64,000 nucleotides of DNA from Prorocentrum cordatum (GCA_963575745.1 CAUYUJ010015505.1:867396-931395), one strand, 5' to 3'; positions 42,339 to 46,829 are shown, numbered from the stretch's first letter. The notes: generated from the letters alone by a model not told the origin. Numbers and translations: made by a program.

Positions 42339-43342
42339 CCATATCTCTCTCTCTCTCGCTCGAGGCATCCCGGCCTCCCTCTCTCGCGCGAGCCACGTCC
42401 CCTGTCCCCGCTTCGGGGAGGTATCGTGGACCTCCTCCCTGGAGGTGGCCCCCCTGGTGGTGATGGTGTCGCTTCTCCCCCCCCCCATGTCGGAAACAGG
42501 GGGTGGAGGGAGGGGGGAGGGAAGGCTTCTTAGAAGAAGGCTGCTCCTTAAACGGCGCTGGCCTCAGATAAGGCCCGCGCCTTCTAAGAAGCAGGGGTGC
42601 TCCTAAGAAGCCCTGCCCCCTCCAACCCACCCCCCTTCTGCGCGTGGCCAAACACTGGCGACGCGACGGCTGCCGGGACCCGGCGGGCACGCTCTCAGCG
42701 AGTCTCCCGGCAGCAGCGCTGGCAGCGCCAAGCGCACCCGGGGCGGGCCGGCACGATCGGAAGAGGGGGCCCGCGGGGCCCGCGCCTCCCCGGCCCCCTC
42801 CGTCCCTTTCCCCTCCCCCTCCTCTCGCCTCCCTCGCATCGCTCCCTCCTCTCGCCCCCCTCGCCCCCCCCCCCCCAGCTCCTCACCTCCCTCGCCGCCC
42901 TCACCTCCCTCGCCTCCCTCGCCTCCCTCGCCTCCCTCACCTCCCGCCCCTCCCTCGAGCAGGGGATCCCCTGGCCTCCCTGCCTCCCTCGCCGCCCCCA
43001 GCTCCCCCCACCTCCCTCCCAGGCATCCGACGTCGCGTCTTCTTCACAGCGCGGCTCCCCAAATGTCTGGGCACCTCCCCTGGGGGGCCGGCCTCTCGTC
43101 CCGAGTCGCTCGCCCTGCACGGTCCCAGGACCGGGTGATCGAGGGCCCCTTATGGAGCCCGAGAACGGCCGGCAAAGGACCGCCTGCATGCTTGCCGCGA
43201 CGCACACGTGTCAGAGCTCGCCTCGGCTCCCTCCCACGACCTGGCCGCCGTCGCCCTCGACGAGGACGCCCTGGCTTGCCCTCCACCTCTCGACCTCGGA
43301 CCAGGTGCGCGCCTGGACGGCGGGGTGCTCGGGGTACGCCGC
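11064..43342 (-). CDS. DEAD-box-helicase-like gene, nine dispersed exons (gene model envelope)
   Basis: Nine minus-strand coding blocks at 43.3, 38.4, 30.4, 25.5, 24.0, 20.1, 13.6, 12.7 and 11.1 kb match successive parts of one DEAD-box RNA helicase followed by a RanBP2-type zinc finger. Their order along the minus strand equals the order in the protein. Junction phases agree from 30.3 kb through 12.7 kb. In the family both RecA domains bind RNA and hydrolyse ATP. Here Walker A has R for K, motif II is DDAD, motif III is FAT, and the HRIGRxGR motif VI is unrecognisable, so ATPase activity is doubtful. Introns reach about 8 kb and contain MITEs, LINEs and microsatellites. The 5' end lies upstream of 43.3 kb and the stop codon was not found; one or more small exons near 38-43 kb may be missing. 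Alternatives are a pseudogene or blocks from more than one gene; collinearity and phase argue against both. Confidence 0.78.
11226..11440. repeat. (CCT)n microsatellites
   Basis: Two runs, 11229-11262 and 11300-11440, directly upstream of the zinc-finger exon on the minus strand, where a pyrimidine tract would normally stand. In the sense of the gene they are purine (AGG)n. Confidence 0.95.
11783..11925 (+). repeat. Family E dispersed repeat
   Basis: CCCTTCCCC...TTTTCATCC...GACGGTCCCGAGGCC, then GGGCCCCCGGAGGCCGAAAA, then CTCCCGTCGTGATTTCTTCA CAGCGCG. This is one of about eleven copies of a roughly 170-bp repeat. Confidence 0.65.
12115..12345. mobile_element. Family B terminal-inverted-repeat MITE
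   Basis: The ends are GAGCAGGGACCGACCGTCCC and GGACGCTTCGCCACTGCTTG A. Read as complements they match imperfectly over about 58 bp through the shared TATAGGCCTACCA and GTTCTTAGAAC blocks. The interior has several copies of the palindrome GTTCTTAGAAC. Four copies occur in the window, all in the same orientation. Confidence 0.75.
12663..12807 (-). CDS. Helicase exon: C-terminal helix
   Basis: After the acceptor CGCCCCAG|GAC the frame reads DFRYARGLALLLEEAGQAVP and then EKLRSAAAG. This is the helix ..LV.LLEEAGQ.VP..L that closes the helicase core in DEAD-box proteins. The rest is Ala/Gly/Glu-rich and probably disordered. The donor is CGGGGAG|GTTCACC, or alternatively a GC site four bases earlier, which would fit the phase of the zinc-finger exon. 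Confidence 0.75.
12835..13115. repeat. (CCT)n / (TCC)n tract
   Basis: About 280 bp of CCT with TTC and CGT interruptions, between two helicase exons. Confidence 0.95.
13220..13325. repeat. Family G self-complementary repeat
   Basis: TCAGAAGGCGCAGGGCTTCT, CGGAAGGCGCGAGGGGCTTC CGAGAA and CTTCTGAGAAGGCCTGCCCC CTC. The AGAAGGC and GCTTCT words can fold. It lies in the intron between two helicase exons. Confidence 0.55.
13533..13669 (-). CDS. Helicase exon: motif V-VI segment with lost motif VI
   Basis: A long pyrimidine tract ending CCCCCAG|GTTCCG precedes the exon. The protein reads SVDGLPHVQFVINYDCPTP, then AEYTQHLGSCCAPDERAF and VMTLLTPQ. The first part is the standard V..VINYD.P stretch and the last is the usual TLLTPQ strand. 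Between them the family has YVHRIGRTGR, while here YTQHLGSCCAPDERA lacks both arginine fingers. A GA-type donor at CCCCAG|GAGCGC leaves phase 0 and fits the next exon. Confidence 0.82.
13670..14345. other. Intron sequence, nothing recognised
   Basis: Upstream of the motif V-VI exon (minus strand), containing its pyrimidine tract at 13673-13720. The remainder is unremarkable. Confidence 0.4.
14460..14930 (-). repeat. Left arm of a large inverted repeat (family P)
   Basis: Its complement contains TTGGGCCATGTTGGGGCGAG, TCGTGGGCCGTCTTGGAGG, TTCGGACCCCC and CTTGTGGCCATC in the same order as 16.86-17.06 kb on the plus strand. With that copy it forms a 2.7-kb palindromic structure. The ORFs in it are made of repeated Gly/Leu/Trp-rich words and are not called as genes. 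Confidence 0.65.
14973..16590. repeat. Compound satellite: (CGA)n, CTACT-type and (GTC)n blocks
   Basis: (CGA)n at 14973-15040 is followed by TCTGATAGAATGCTGATTG, then a CTACTCTACTC field (15180-15530), (GTC)n (15531-15665) and a G-rich block with TGGACACTCCGAAT and AATCATTTTCCC. The same order recurs from 15807 (TCTGATAGAATGCTACTAG, CTACT field 15870-16375, (GTC)n 16377-16470, G-rich block to 16590). So it is about 1.9 units of a 0.7-0.8-kb higher-order repeat. The 15950-16110 stretch (GCTGGCCCAG words) interrupts the second unit. Confidence 0.75.
16680..17130 (+). repeat. Right arm of a large inverted repeat (family P)
   Basis: Contains TTGGGCCATCTTGGGGCGAG, CTCGTGGGCCGCATTGGAGG, TTCGGACCCCCTGG and TTATGGCCATCTGGGACC. 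It aligns with the complement of 14.46-14.93 kb at roughly 70 percent identity by eye. The two arms enclose the compound satellite at 14.97-16.59 kb. Confidence 0.65.
17131..18274. other. Unassigned sequence
   Basis: Open frames on both strands up to about 210 codons with mixed composition, for example a plus-strand frame near 17762 reading AHDFHARRARHEHELRYLSA. No family, splice context or repeat partner was found. Confidence 0.3.
18275..18835. repeat. (GAT)n / (GAG)n compound microsatellite
   Basis: ATGATG units with GCTGAT and GGTGAT variants from 18275 to 18745, then GAGGAGGAG to 18830. Frames read as poly-Met, poly-Asp or poly-His. A similar compound lies at 44.6-45.2 kb. Confidence 0.95.
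19035..19108. repeat. Short hairpin
   Basis: ATGGGTGCGTGTTGTCGG pairs with CCGACAACCCGCACCCAT (17 of 18), with inner arms GGCTCC/GGGAGCC. The nearby 19109-19160 contains a second imperfect hairpin (ACACCTGTACC / GGGTACGGGTGTGTG). Confidence 0.7.
19195..19320 (+). repeat. Family Q repeat
   Basis: GCAGCTCACGCAATTAGCTG, TTCCGGCGCCTAACGGCGCC and GGGGCCGAGACCAGCTGCAT G. Two small palindromes (AGCT..AGCT and GGCGCC.AA.GGCGCC) are shared with 62.40-62.52 kb. Confidence 0.6.
19600..19818. mobile_element. Family B MITE
   Basis: GAGCAGGGACCGACCGTCCC to CGCTTCGCCACTGCTTGA, with three GTTCT(T/A)AGAAC blocks inside. It lies about 240 bp downstream (on the minus strand) of the motif IV-V helicase exon. 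Confidence 0.75.
20058..20154 (-). CDS. Helicase exon: motif IV-V segment
   Basis: Starting at GTG after CGCAG|G, the exon reads VAAVHGRLGPEERRAALEDF and then RAGSRRVLVADAG. This is the very typical ..HG.L...ER...L..FR.G...VLVATD stretch of DEAD-box proteins. The T of the VATD motif is missing (VADAG). The donor is best placed at GACGCGG|GCGGCG, a GC-type site that leaves one base. Joined to GTTCCG at 13669, this gives an uninterrupted frame. Other frames through this block are shadows. Confidence 0.82.
20233..20430. mobile_element. Foldback element with CGGTAGCG arms (family K)
   Basis: The left end GATGGTCTGGTACCGGAAAT and the complement of the right end GATGGTCCGCTACCGAAAAT match over about 31 bp. 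Inner palindromes CGCTACCG/CGGTAGCG recur. It lies about 80 bp upstream (minus strand) of the motif IV-V exon, inside the intron. Confidence 0.65.
20454..20640. repeat. 72-bp tandem repeat, about 2.6 degenerate copies
   Basis: Units at 20454, 20526 and 20599 share GACG(T/C)C.CAG(G/A)AA and GC.TTCTGGCACGAG with about 70 percent identity by eye. Confidence 0.6.
20778..20998. mobile_element. Family B MITE
   Basis: A diverged copy (GAGCATGGACCGCCCGTCCC to CGCTTCGCAACTGCTTGA). A (CCT)n tract follows directly at its right end. Confidence 0.72.
21049..21376 (-). pseudogene. LINE reverse transcriptase fragment (family F segment)
   Basis: About 160 bp at 21209-21370 is also present at 47257-47400 and 55464-55640 in the same orientation. 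In the 55-kb copy it sits between other reverse transcriptase segments of one LINE, so I read it as the palm-domain part of that enzyme. The minus-strand text includes GFDGFAMESVT. It is truncated and contains stops. The (CCT)n tract at 20999-21041 adjoins its downstream end. Confidence 0.5.
21377..22129. other. Unassigned sequence with a small foldback
   Basis: GACATTCGAACCCTACC at about 21550 pairs with GGGTAGGGTTCGGAGT at about 21613. GGATCCAGAAATCGCCACCA near 21703 resembles an arm of the family D foldback. The rest is unassigned. Confidence 0.35.
22130..22506. repeat. Tandem duplication of a 189-bp unit
   Basis: Two units, 22130-22318 and 22319-22506, share GCTGCTCCTTRTTTCRATAT, TTGGCTGAAAATGTTATCGC, CGCGCGTCGCCTT and ACACTCGTCTCGGGACGT with about 85 percent identity by eye. 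Directly after, CTGAGGGGTGCTCGAG occurs twice (22509 and 22557). Confidence 0.85.
22570..23901. other. Intron sequence, nothing recognised
   Basis: Between the exons at 23.9 and 20.1 kb. Normal complexity, no microsatellites, several ORFs of 60-150 codons without motifs. Confidence 0.4.
23902..24190 (-). CDS. Helicase exon: start of second RecA domain
   Basis: The exon starts after CTGTAG|G and ends at ATACAG|GTGGCC, with a length of 289 nt (one base plus 96 codons). Recognisable text is RHVVHRIEVVHELAKQ, then LDEAILKISENIRQGDRVVI and FVKGAETVQDV. This matches the helicase segment where the second domain begins (the I..VV...EK...L...L pattern, then the motif IV strand). The 5' third of the exon, with many T, A and E residues, is not conserved. 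Its phase agrees with both neighbours. Confidence 0.8.
24683..25135. repeat. (GAG)n and (GA)n microsatellites
   Basis: (GAG)n at 24683-24725 and GAGAGAGA runs at 25053-25135. Between them is purine-rich unassigned sequence. All lie in the intron between the exons at 25.4 and 24.2 kb or just upstream. Confidence 0.9.
25423..25637 (-). CDS. Helicase exon: motif Ib, DDAD motif II, FAT motif III
   Basis: This exon follows the acceptor CCGCAG|GCGGTG (CAG at 25640-25638). The protein begins AVLVATVSRLAAAL (the TPGRL position reads TVSRL). It continues SALAFDDADALL, which is the DEAD box with E changed to D, and ends at MLLFATASAAPG, which is the SAT motif with S changed to F. The donor CCCGG|GTCTGTC leaves two bases, exactly what the next exon at 24190 requires. 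The DDAD reading is clear in the sequence; loss of activity is inference. Confidence 0.8.
25758..25964. mobile_element. Family A MITE, longest copy
   Basis: 207 bp, with TTGAGTCGGACCTGTCCC on the left and CTCATGTAGAGGGACGGGCC TGACTTAA on the right. The interior is strongly AT-rich (AATACTCAACAAA repeats), making a visible AT island in GC-rich surroundings. It lies in the intron just upstream of the DDAD exon. Confidence 0.75.
25965..26637. other. Intron sequence, nothing recognised
   Basis: Between the exons at 30.3 and 25.6 kb. A short (CA)n run at 26350-26372 is the only repeat. Confidence 0.4.
26638..26724. repeat. Nested hairpin TATAAYGTAAYGC
   Basis: TATAATGTAATGCTTCCCCC at 26641 pairs with GGGGGAAAGGCGTTACGTTA TA at 26699-26720. 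Inside sits a perfect 18-bp palindrome CCGCCGTGCGCACGGCGG (26661-26678). Confidence 0.7.
27000..27195. repeat. Degenerate ~85-bp tandem repeat
   Basis: ACCAGGAACGACCGACTGCG CAACACACGGTC near 27006, ACTGGGAACGGCCGACTGCG CAACACATGGTC near 27091, and a partial ACCAGGAACGGCCGGTTGCC near 27171. Confidence 0.65.
27686..27915. repeat. (GAG)n tract
   Basis: About 230 bp of GAG with AAG, GAC and GATTG interruptions. Reverse orientation relative to most (CCT)n tracts of the window. Confidence 0.95.
28205..28325. repeat. Family G self-complementary repeat
   Basis: TCTAGAAGACTCAGAAGCTT, CCGAAGCCTTCTCCC, GGCTTCTCAGAAGGCC and CTTCTGAGACGGCCTGTCCC CTC. A pyrimidine (CT)n run follows. Confidence 0.55.
28877..29836. 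repeat. 73-bp satellite array, 13 copies
   Basis: Unit starts CACCCCTCACGCAGATCCGC and continues GGGGTCAGGGTCCAAAAACA, then GATTTGCCACATTTCTGAAA. Copies begin at 28877, 28950, 29023, 29096, 29169, 29242, 29315, 29388, 29461, 29533, 29606, 29679 and 29751, with a 13-bp partial at 29824. Two units are 72 bp (one G and one C lost). Because 73 is not a multiple of 3, all frames stay open on both strands. That creates many spurious ORFs, which I do not call as genes. Confidence 0.97.
29837..30090. repeat. Degenerate TGGTAACC repeats after the satellite
   Basis: GTGGTAACC occurs at about 29853, 29901 and 29947 (spacing 46-48 bp), each after CAAGGCG, CCAAGGT or CCCTGTG. The unit is short and poorly conserved. 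Nothing else is recognised here. Confidence 0.5.
30091..30249. mobile_element. Family H element
   Basis: Shares AAATACACACAAAT, TTTTCGTCTTCCCC, CCCATRTTTTC, GTCGACGATT and TTGTGTCTGTGTGCG with the copies at 37.8 and 57.9 kb. Lies in a helicase intron, ending about 50 bp from the motif Ia exon. Confidence 0.65.
30300..30450 (-). CDS. Helicase exon: motif Ia region
   Basis: The frame reads KVSSQEQGDQFCAALEPMA and then VASGLKIATLTDEGIPRD. The first part aligns with motif Ia (PTRELAxQ), here SSQEQGDQ, followed by the usual helix and strand. The donor GAGAC|GTTGTGG at 30299-30298 leaves phase 0, which matches the next block at 25637. The 5' border is uncertain; CTGCAG at 30453-30451 is one acceptor candidate. 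A family H element lies in the intron just downstream (30091-30249). Confidence 0.65.
30958..31257 (+). CDS. Hypothetical ORF, doubtful
   Basis: A 99-codon frame beginning MQDQSNEVIYKSLNTSYARL. It has an amphipathic helix-like first half and a hydrophobic stretch near the end (SACAGAAAIIVWLLLAPLL). The composition is less repetitive than the surroundings and no family is recognised. The second half overlaps a degenerate CTG/GCT-rich field (30830-31530) that could produce the Leu/Ala stretch by chance. It lies inside a helicase intron on the opposite strand. Confidence 0.2.
   Translation: MQDQSNEVIYKSLNTSYARLLAHASALSQRAQEESERTSSILGGNRVSEASQAKMRPLPLTSVLQLLPLPEALSINASACAGAAAIIVWLLLAPLLDSM
31740..31830. 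repeat. (CCT)n microsatellite
   Basis: CCTCCTCCTCGT and CTCCTCCACCTCC units. The adjacent sequence to 33185 is unassigned; a poly-C run lies at 32137-32149. Confidence 0.9.
31851..33185 (-). other. Unassigned; possible RNase H-like remnant
   Basis: A minus-strand frame near 32690-32505 (HWWFLRDCSALVHRAERI) faintly recalls the middle of a LINE RNase H domain, but DGS and KAH motifs are absent. Otherwise nothing is recognised. Confidence 0.2.
33186..33325 (+). mobile_element. Family O inverted-repeat element
   Basis: The left end GAGGTACCGATACCGCTACT CCCCAG is mirrored by the right end GAGGGAAGTGTAGCGGTATG AGT. The interior has GACCTCTCCCGGAGTGCGTT CTGACCAG and CCTCCCAGGAGGCC. It is 140 bp and non-coding. 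Confidence 0.65.
33890..34300. repeat. (TC)n / TATA dinucleotide field
   Basis: TCTCTCTCTC runs alternating with TATATATATG and ATATACC words. ORFs read as Leu/Ser repeats. Confidence 0.9.
34577..34690. repeat. (CCT)n microsatellite
   Basis: CTCCTCCTCC with CCTGATCCTCC variants. Confidence 0.93.
34772..35166. repeat. 134-bp tandem repeat, three copies plus a truncated one
   Basis: GTCGAC marks unit starts at 34821, 34955 and 35088. Each unit carries GATGTCT(C/T)G.GCGAGAG, GGACTGGGACAC, then TGGGGCCTGA.TTTCTCGC. A shortened unit precedes at 34772-34820, and a degenerate one may follow to about 35260. All frames are open, giving false ORFs on both strands. Confidence 0.8.
35340..36490. repeat. 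Decayed short-repeat field (TTACTAAGGATCC type)
   Basis: More than 1 kb of loosely recurring words such as CTTACTAAGG, GGATCC, GGAATCC, TTACAGGGG and CCTGACT, spaced roughly 20-40 bp apart. It is less GC-rich than its surroundings and without microsatellites. Plus-strand ORFs of 132, 60 and 75 codons exist but share the repeat words and are probably by-products. The field looks like an ancient satellite that has diverged. Confidence 0.55.
36560..36995. repeat. (TC)n field
   Basis: CTCTCTCTCT runs over more than 400 bp with TATTATTATTAT at 36906 and ACACACACAC-type words. It closes the decayed repeat field at 35.3-36.5 kb. Confidence 0.93.
37000..37829. other. Degenerate CGCGCNCCNGANGCCAC repeats
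   Basis: Words like TTCGCGCCCCCGATGCCACG, CGCGCTCCTGATGCCAC and CGCGTTCCCGAAGCCAC recur about every 55-65 bp between 37205 and 37780, and again near 38080. This is a decayed tandem repeat. Confidence 0.5.
37830..37986. mobile_element. Family H element
   Basis: Full-length copy from GGGGCCCAGGGACACACA to TTCCCCTC, flanked by CTGGA on the left and CTGAA on the right, which may be a one-mismatch target duplication. It lies between helicase exons. Confidence 0.65.
38140..38355. repeat. Degenerate GTC/GCC trinucleotide field
   Basis: CCGTCGCCGTCGCC-type words directly beside the Walker A exon. Plus-strand frames are Arg- or Val/Ala-rich artefacts. Confidence 0.8.
38360..38476 (-). CDS. Helicase exon: Q motif and altered Walker A
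   Basis: The 39 codons include FRSWGLAAPSPLQAQAWPLV, the Q-motif region, then GRDVMAVAAPGMGRTL. The latter aligns with the helicase motif I consensus AxxGxGKT, but the catalytic lysine is arginine (GMGRT). The upstream edge is placed after CACCGAG|GCG and may lie a few codons further out, since the frame stays open as VVGVVTEAF. The downstream edge follows CTG at 38360. The exon sits inside a GTC/GCC-rich microsatellite field, which makes its borders uncertain. Confidence 0.72.
39000..39650. repeat. Large (CCT)n field
   Basis: About 650 bp, the longest (CCT)n region in the window, with CTTTCATATCATC words duplicated at 39166 and 39226 (a 60-bp tandem duplication). Confidence 0.95.
39975..41455 (-). 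pseudogene. LINE-type reverse transcriptase remnant
   Basis: The minus-strand frame at 41130-40980 reads VPLYEDLYQKLG then TAEELTATLQRFDHRR, like the linker before the LINE polymerase (LY....., EEL..AL...K..K). At 40848-40829 ENYRPISMTTAAAKLCS contains NYRPI, the diagnostic reverse transcriptase motif 1. RCKFGKGRGFDDAV follows in the place of the usual Q.GF..GR motif. Further pieces (AVLSFEEALW near 40500) lie in another frame. Several frameshifts show the copy is dead. Confidence 0.65.
41640..41755. repeat. Family G self-complementary repeat
   Basis: GGGGGGCAGGCCTTCCCCGA AGGCGCC, CTTCGGAGAAGG, AAAGCTTCTCGGAAGGCC and CCTTCTGGGAAGGCATGCCT CC. Both borders are the GGCAGGCC / TGCCTCCTCTG type shared by the family. 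Confidence 0.55.
42280..42370. repeat. (TC)n microsatellite
   Basis: TCTCTCTCTC over about 40 bp, a short break (CCCCCATA), then another run. Confidence 0.93.
42495..42625. repeat. Family G self-complementary repeat
   Basis: GGAAGGCTTCTTAGAAGAAG GC and its partners GCGCCTTCTAAGAAGCAGGG and TCCTAAGAAGCCCTGCCCCC TCC, ending like the 13.2-kb copy. Confidence 0.55.
42830..42965. repeat. CCTCCCTCG minisatellite
   Basis: CCTCCCTCGCCTCCCTCGCC units of 9 bp, about six in a row at 42895-42950, with looser copies on both sides. Confidence 0.85.
43026..43185 (+). repeat. Family E repeat (diverged)
   Basis: CCGACGTCGCGTCTTCTTC, CCTCTCGTCCCGAGTCG and ACGGTCCCAGGACCGGG keep the family order. It lies directly beside the 3' end (minus strand) of the first helicase exon, inside the intron. 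Confidence 0.5.
43241..43342 (-). CDS. Helicase exon: segment upstream of the Q motif
   Basis: The 34 codons read AAYPEHPAVQARTW and then SEVERWRASQGVLVEG. This is the conserved lead-in of DEAD-box helicases (Y.EHP.V..R...EVE.WR...G..VEG) before the Q motif. The exon is bounded by an acceptor CACGCAG|G at its 5' side and a donor CCAG|GTCGTG at 43240-43239. It has whole-codon length (102 nt). The identification rests on motif shape; the splice sites are inferred. Confidence 0.7.
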
Positions 43343-43449
43343 CTGCGTGGGCGGGGACTTCGGCATGGAGTTGGAGGGCGAAGAGAGGAGGTGAGCAGAA
43401 GCTCTGCGGCAACTCATGGGAGCCTCTCATACCGTCTTGTTGGCTCTTG

Positions 43450-43570
43450 CGGATCGGCGCTAGATCGACGCCGATCGACGCTAAATCGACTCTACATCGA
43501 CGCTAATCGACGCTTTTCGATGCTATATCGGCGCCACCTCGTCGACTAACAAACGCTAATCGACGCTACT
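43450..43570. repeat. ATCGACGCTA short tandem repeats
   Basis: ATCGACGC or a one-base variant occurs about eight times in 120 bp (for example GATCGACGCCGATCGACGCT AAATCGACTC), spaced 10-14 bp. Confidence 0.7.
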
Positions 43571-44245
43571 GTACTCGAAAGATGGAGTTCCGAGGATATA
43601 GAAGACCCCCATGACTTGCGACAGGACAGGAGGATGCAATGTCCGAGCCTGGAAAACGTAACCAAAAAGGTTCAGATTGACAGAACACGGCAGCACGGAC
43701 CCAAACAAGACGGGGCCTACGTGCCAAACACGCGGCCCCTCTCCAGGACAAAACCAGCCTCAGGTGAGCCAGCAAATCATGAACAAGTGTGGGGGGATTT
43801 CTAGGATTTCCGCCATCACAAGAGTGATTGACAAGCTGAACTCAGGCTATGGGAAGCGCACCGCAAGAAATTCTGGTGAGATAGTCGCGGCGTGTCTTCG
43901 ATATGGGTAAGACGCATGGCTGTGCTAATTCGACCCCTGAGCTGGTCTTGGCCGAACTGGCCACCTGCGCGAGAGAACCACAATCGAAGCACTTCATGAA
44001 AGTATAGAGCCGCAGAGGCGAGGGGGGGAAGCGGCGGGCGGGAGGGAGGACTGGCGTCGGTTACTGTCAGCTCGGGGGCGCTTTCGGTGGCTCCTGCAGT
44101 GGCGGCGCGTCGAGGGCGGTCAAGGGGTGCCCGGATCGTCCCGATCGGCCGCTGGAGGCACGTGTTATGGCCTGAAAGCGTGGCATCCTGGCGTCGTGGA
44201 AACTTGACGGAATCTCGGTGGAGCTTCGGAGGGGAAGGAGTCGGA
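43571..44245. other. Unassigned sequence
   Basis: Upstream of the first recognised helicase exon. Further N-terminal exons are expected on this side, but none could be identified. Confidence 0.3.
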
Positions 44246-44600
44246 GGAGGAGGAGGAGGAGGGGGAGGGGGAGGAGCAGGAGCTGGAGCAGGAGGAGGAG
44301 GAGGAGGAGGCGGCGGCGGCGGCGGAGGAGGAGAACAGGTAAGGACAAGGAGTAGAAAGGAGCACTGCTTGGGACTGCTTTGCCCGCCCAGAGAGGGAGC
44401 CACTCGGGAACACATGCCCGAGGCGAAGCACGACGGAGGCGGAAGGAGGACGAGGACGAAGACGGAGAGATGGGAAGGATGAGGGATCGTTTGGAGGAGG
44501 ATGAGGATGACGACGAGGAGGCAGGCGGAAGACCACCATCAGGTGGACCAGGAAGAAGGAGGACGAGGACGATGAGAAAGGATGAAGGAGGACCAGGGGA

Positions 44601-44644
<44 letters not shown>

Positions 44645-45170
44645 GGATGATGATGATGATGACGACGATGATGATGATGATGATGCTGATGATGCGGATG
44701 CTGATGCTGATGTTGATGCTGATGGGGATGATGAGGATGATAGGGATGATGATGATGATGATGATGATGGTAACGATGATGACGATTAGGATGAGGATGC
44801 ATGGTGATTGGTGAATGAGATGAGGGTGACGATGACGATGACGACGATGATGATGATGACGTTAATGATGATGAATGATGATGCTGCTGTTGTTGTTGAT
44901 GATGATGATGGTGAGGATGGTATGGATGATGATGATGATGATGATGATGAGGATGATGATGATGAGGAGGAGGAGGAGGAGGATGATGATCGCGATGATG
45001 ACGACGACGATAAGGATGATGCTGATGATGATGCTGATGATGATGCTGATGCTAATGCTGAAGCTGATGCTGATGATGGCGCTGCTGCTGCTGATGATGA
45101 TGATGGTGATAATGATGGTAGTGGTGGAGATGGTGGTGGTGGTGGAGGCGGTGCTGAGGATGAGGCTGGA
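44246..45170. repeat. (GAG)n then (GAT)n compound microsatellites
   Basis: GGAGGAGGAGG at 44246-44332, GAT/GAC-rich at 44500-44590, long (ATG)n at 44600-44960 and 45000-45130, ending GGTGGTGGTGG. A counterpart of the 18.3-18.8 kb field, in the same orientation. Confidence 0.93.
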
Positions 45171-45674
45171 CGAGTAGGGCGAGGCGGCGAACGGAAGGAG
45201 GAGGAAGGAGCGTGGACAAGAGAGGGCCGCCTGTGGGGGAGAACGTTCCCCACCCTCAGGTCTCTAAGGAGCCTCGACGCACGGCGAGGCCAGAACGGAG
45301 GAACGGCCTTCCCCCAGAGAGGCCGAGGGGCCAGAGAGGCGGCCGAGGAGGATTCGGTGCCTCGACGACGACGGTGGCGGCGGCGGCGACGACGACGGCG
45401 ACGTCCCCAGACGGGTTTCGAGGCTCGCCCCGGCAAGCATCTTTGAAGGCGGAACCTGCCGCGGTGACGGAGGCGCCCCTGGAGGTCCGAACAGGGCCCC
45501 CCCAGCCGCCCCTCAAAACCTGAATCCTGGATCTTCGACACTCGACCCTTGGCGCCGACGAACAGCGCTGACGCCGACACCGACGAAGACGGCGCAGGCA
45601 CAGGCGCAGGCGCAGGCGCAAACGCTGATGCTGACGTCGACGACATCGTCTGTCGGGGAGAACGAGGATAGGGA

Positions 45675-45785
45675 GCCCACGAAAGACGTACGCGCCCAAC
45701 CACGTACACGAACGCGCACCTCCCCAAATCTGGGAGAGGGGTCGCGTGATACGAACGTTCGCGCAATGCGTACTCGAAACCCGCC
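45675..45785 (+). repeat. Family N repeat
   Basis: GAGCCCACGAAAGACGTACG CGCCC, CACGTACACGAAC, GTCGCGTGATACGAACGTTC and GCGCAATGCGTACTC, repeated at 51.99-52.09 kb. Confidence 0.55.
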
Positions 45786-46127
45786 TGGGTTCATGTACGT
45801 GTACGTCCTGCTTTCGCTTCTGAGAAAAGGGAATAGAAAGGGGGAGCTGGGATATCGGTCGCCCGACCCTTTCGAGAGGTTTATCCCTTCCAGAGGTCCA
45901 TCCTGCCCCCTTTTTCGAGGTGGGTCCGAACATGGCGACGAGAAGCCTCCAGGAAGGCCAAACATCATGTTGCATATTCGGGGGACCTTGACTCTTCCGT
46001 CGTGCCCCTAGCCGTGTCGAATCCATGTTGGTTTCGTCCAATCCACGCCGCATCCGCGTCGAGTCCGCATTGAACCCGAGTCGGGGACAGAAAAAGGCAC
46101 CAGTCTGGGGCAGAGGCAAAGTTTAGC

Positions 46128-46290
46128 TTAGGTCGGGCGTGTCCCCCTACAGGCGGATTTAGGACGAAACATGAACAAGTAGTCAACCAATAGTCAAACA
46201 TGGAATCAACAAAGGATCGAATCATCGTCCGCAGACTATTTTTTGACCATGTTTGATCATTCCTCCTGTAGAGGGACACGCCCGAGTTAA
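46128..46290. mobile_element. Family A MITE
   Basis: TTAGGTCGGGCGTGTCCCCC at the left and TCCTCCTGTAGAGGGACACG at the right, ending GAGTTAA. It shares the AGTCAAACATGG core of the family. Confidence 0.78.
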
Positions 46291-46437
46291 GACGAGGCCC
46301 ACCGAATATGCCACGTAACAAAGATCACGAACACGCCGGGCAGGGCCGACGTGGCCTCGCCGAGCGAAGACCGACCCACCCACCCCTCGGCCCCCGCCCA
46401 CGACACTTGCAGAGGGTTGTAGATGCCATGACATTGG

Positions 46438-46638
46438 AGGCCTGGGAATGGGCACCAACACCAACACAGGGTGCTGCCTCCATAGGGGGAAGATGATCCT
46501 GGATTTCGGTGTTGGCGGTAATATTTCGGTCACCTTGGAAGCCAGAATATTACCACCATCACCGAGATCGGGATCTTCTTCCTTCGGTGGAGAGACAACG
46601 CCGATATTGATGTTGGTGTCAACCTCTAGGCCTGCGAT
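46438..46638. mobile_element. Family D foldback element
   Basis: Second copy: CACCAACACCAACACAGG at the left, TGATGTTGGTGTCAACCTC at the right, with inner arms GATCCTGGATTTCGGTG and CACCGAGATCGGGATC. It follows about 150 bp after a family A copy. Confidence 0.7.
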
Positions 46639-46829
46639 GACAGCGGACACCCCAACGGTCCTATCAGAAAACAAAAACTGTGCTCAAAATGTTTGGACAT
46701 CTTTTCAAATACTTTAAGCATGTGTTCACATGTTTAAGACATGCTTGAAGCACTTCTTAGACATCTTGGCCTAATTGCAAACGTGTTCCTCTCCACTCAT
46801 CGTCGTCCACAAGCAGAGGGACGACCGGC

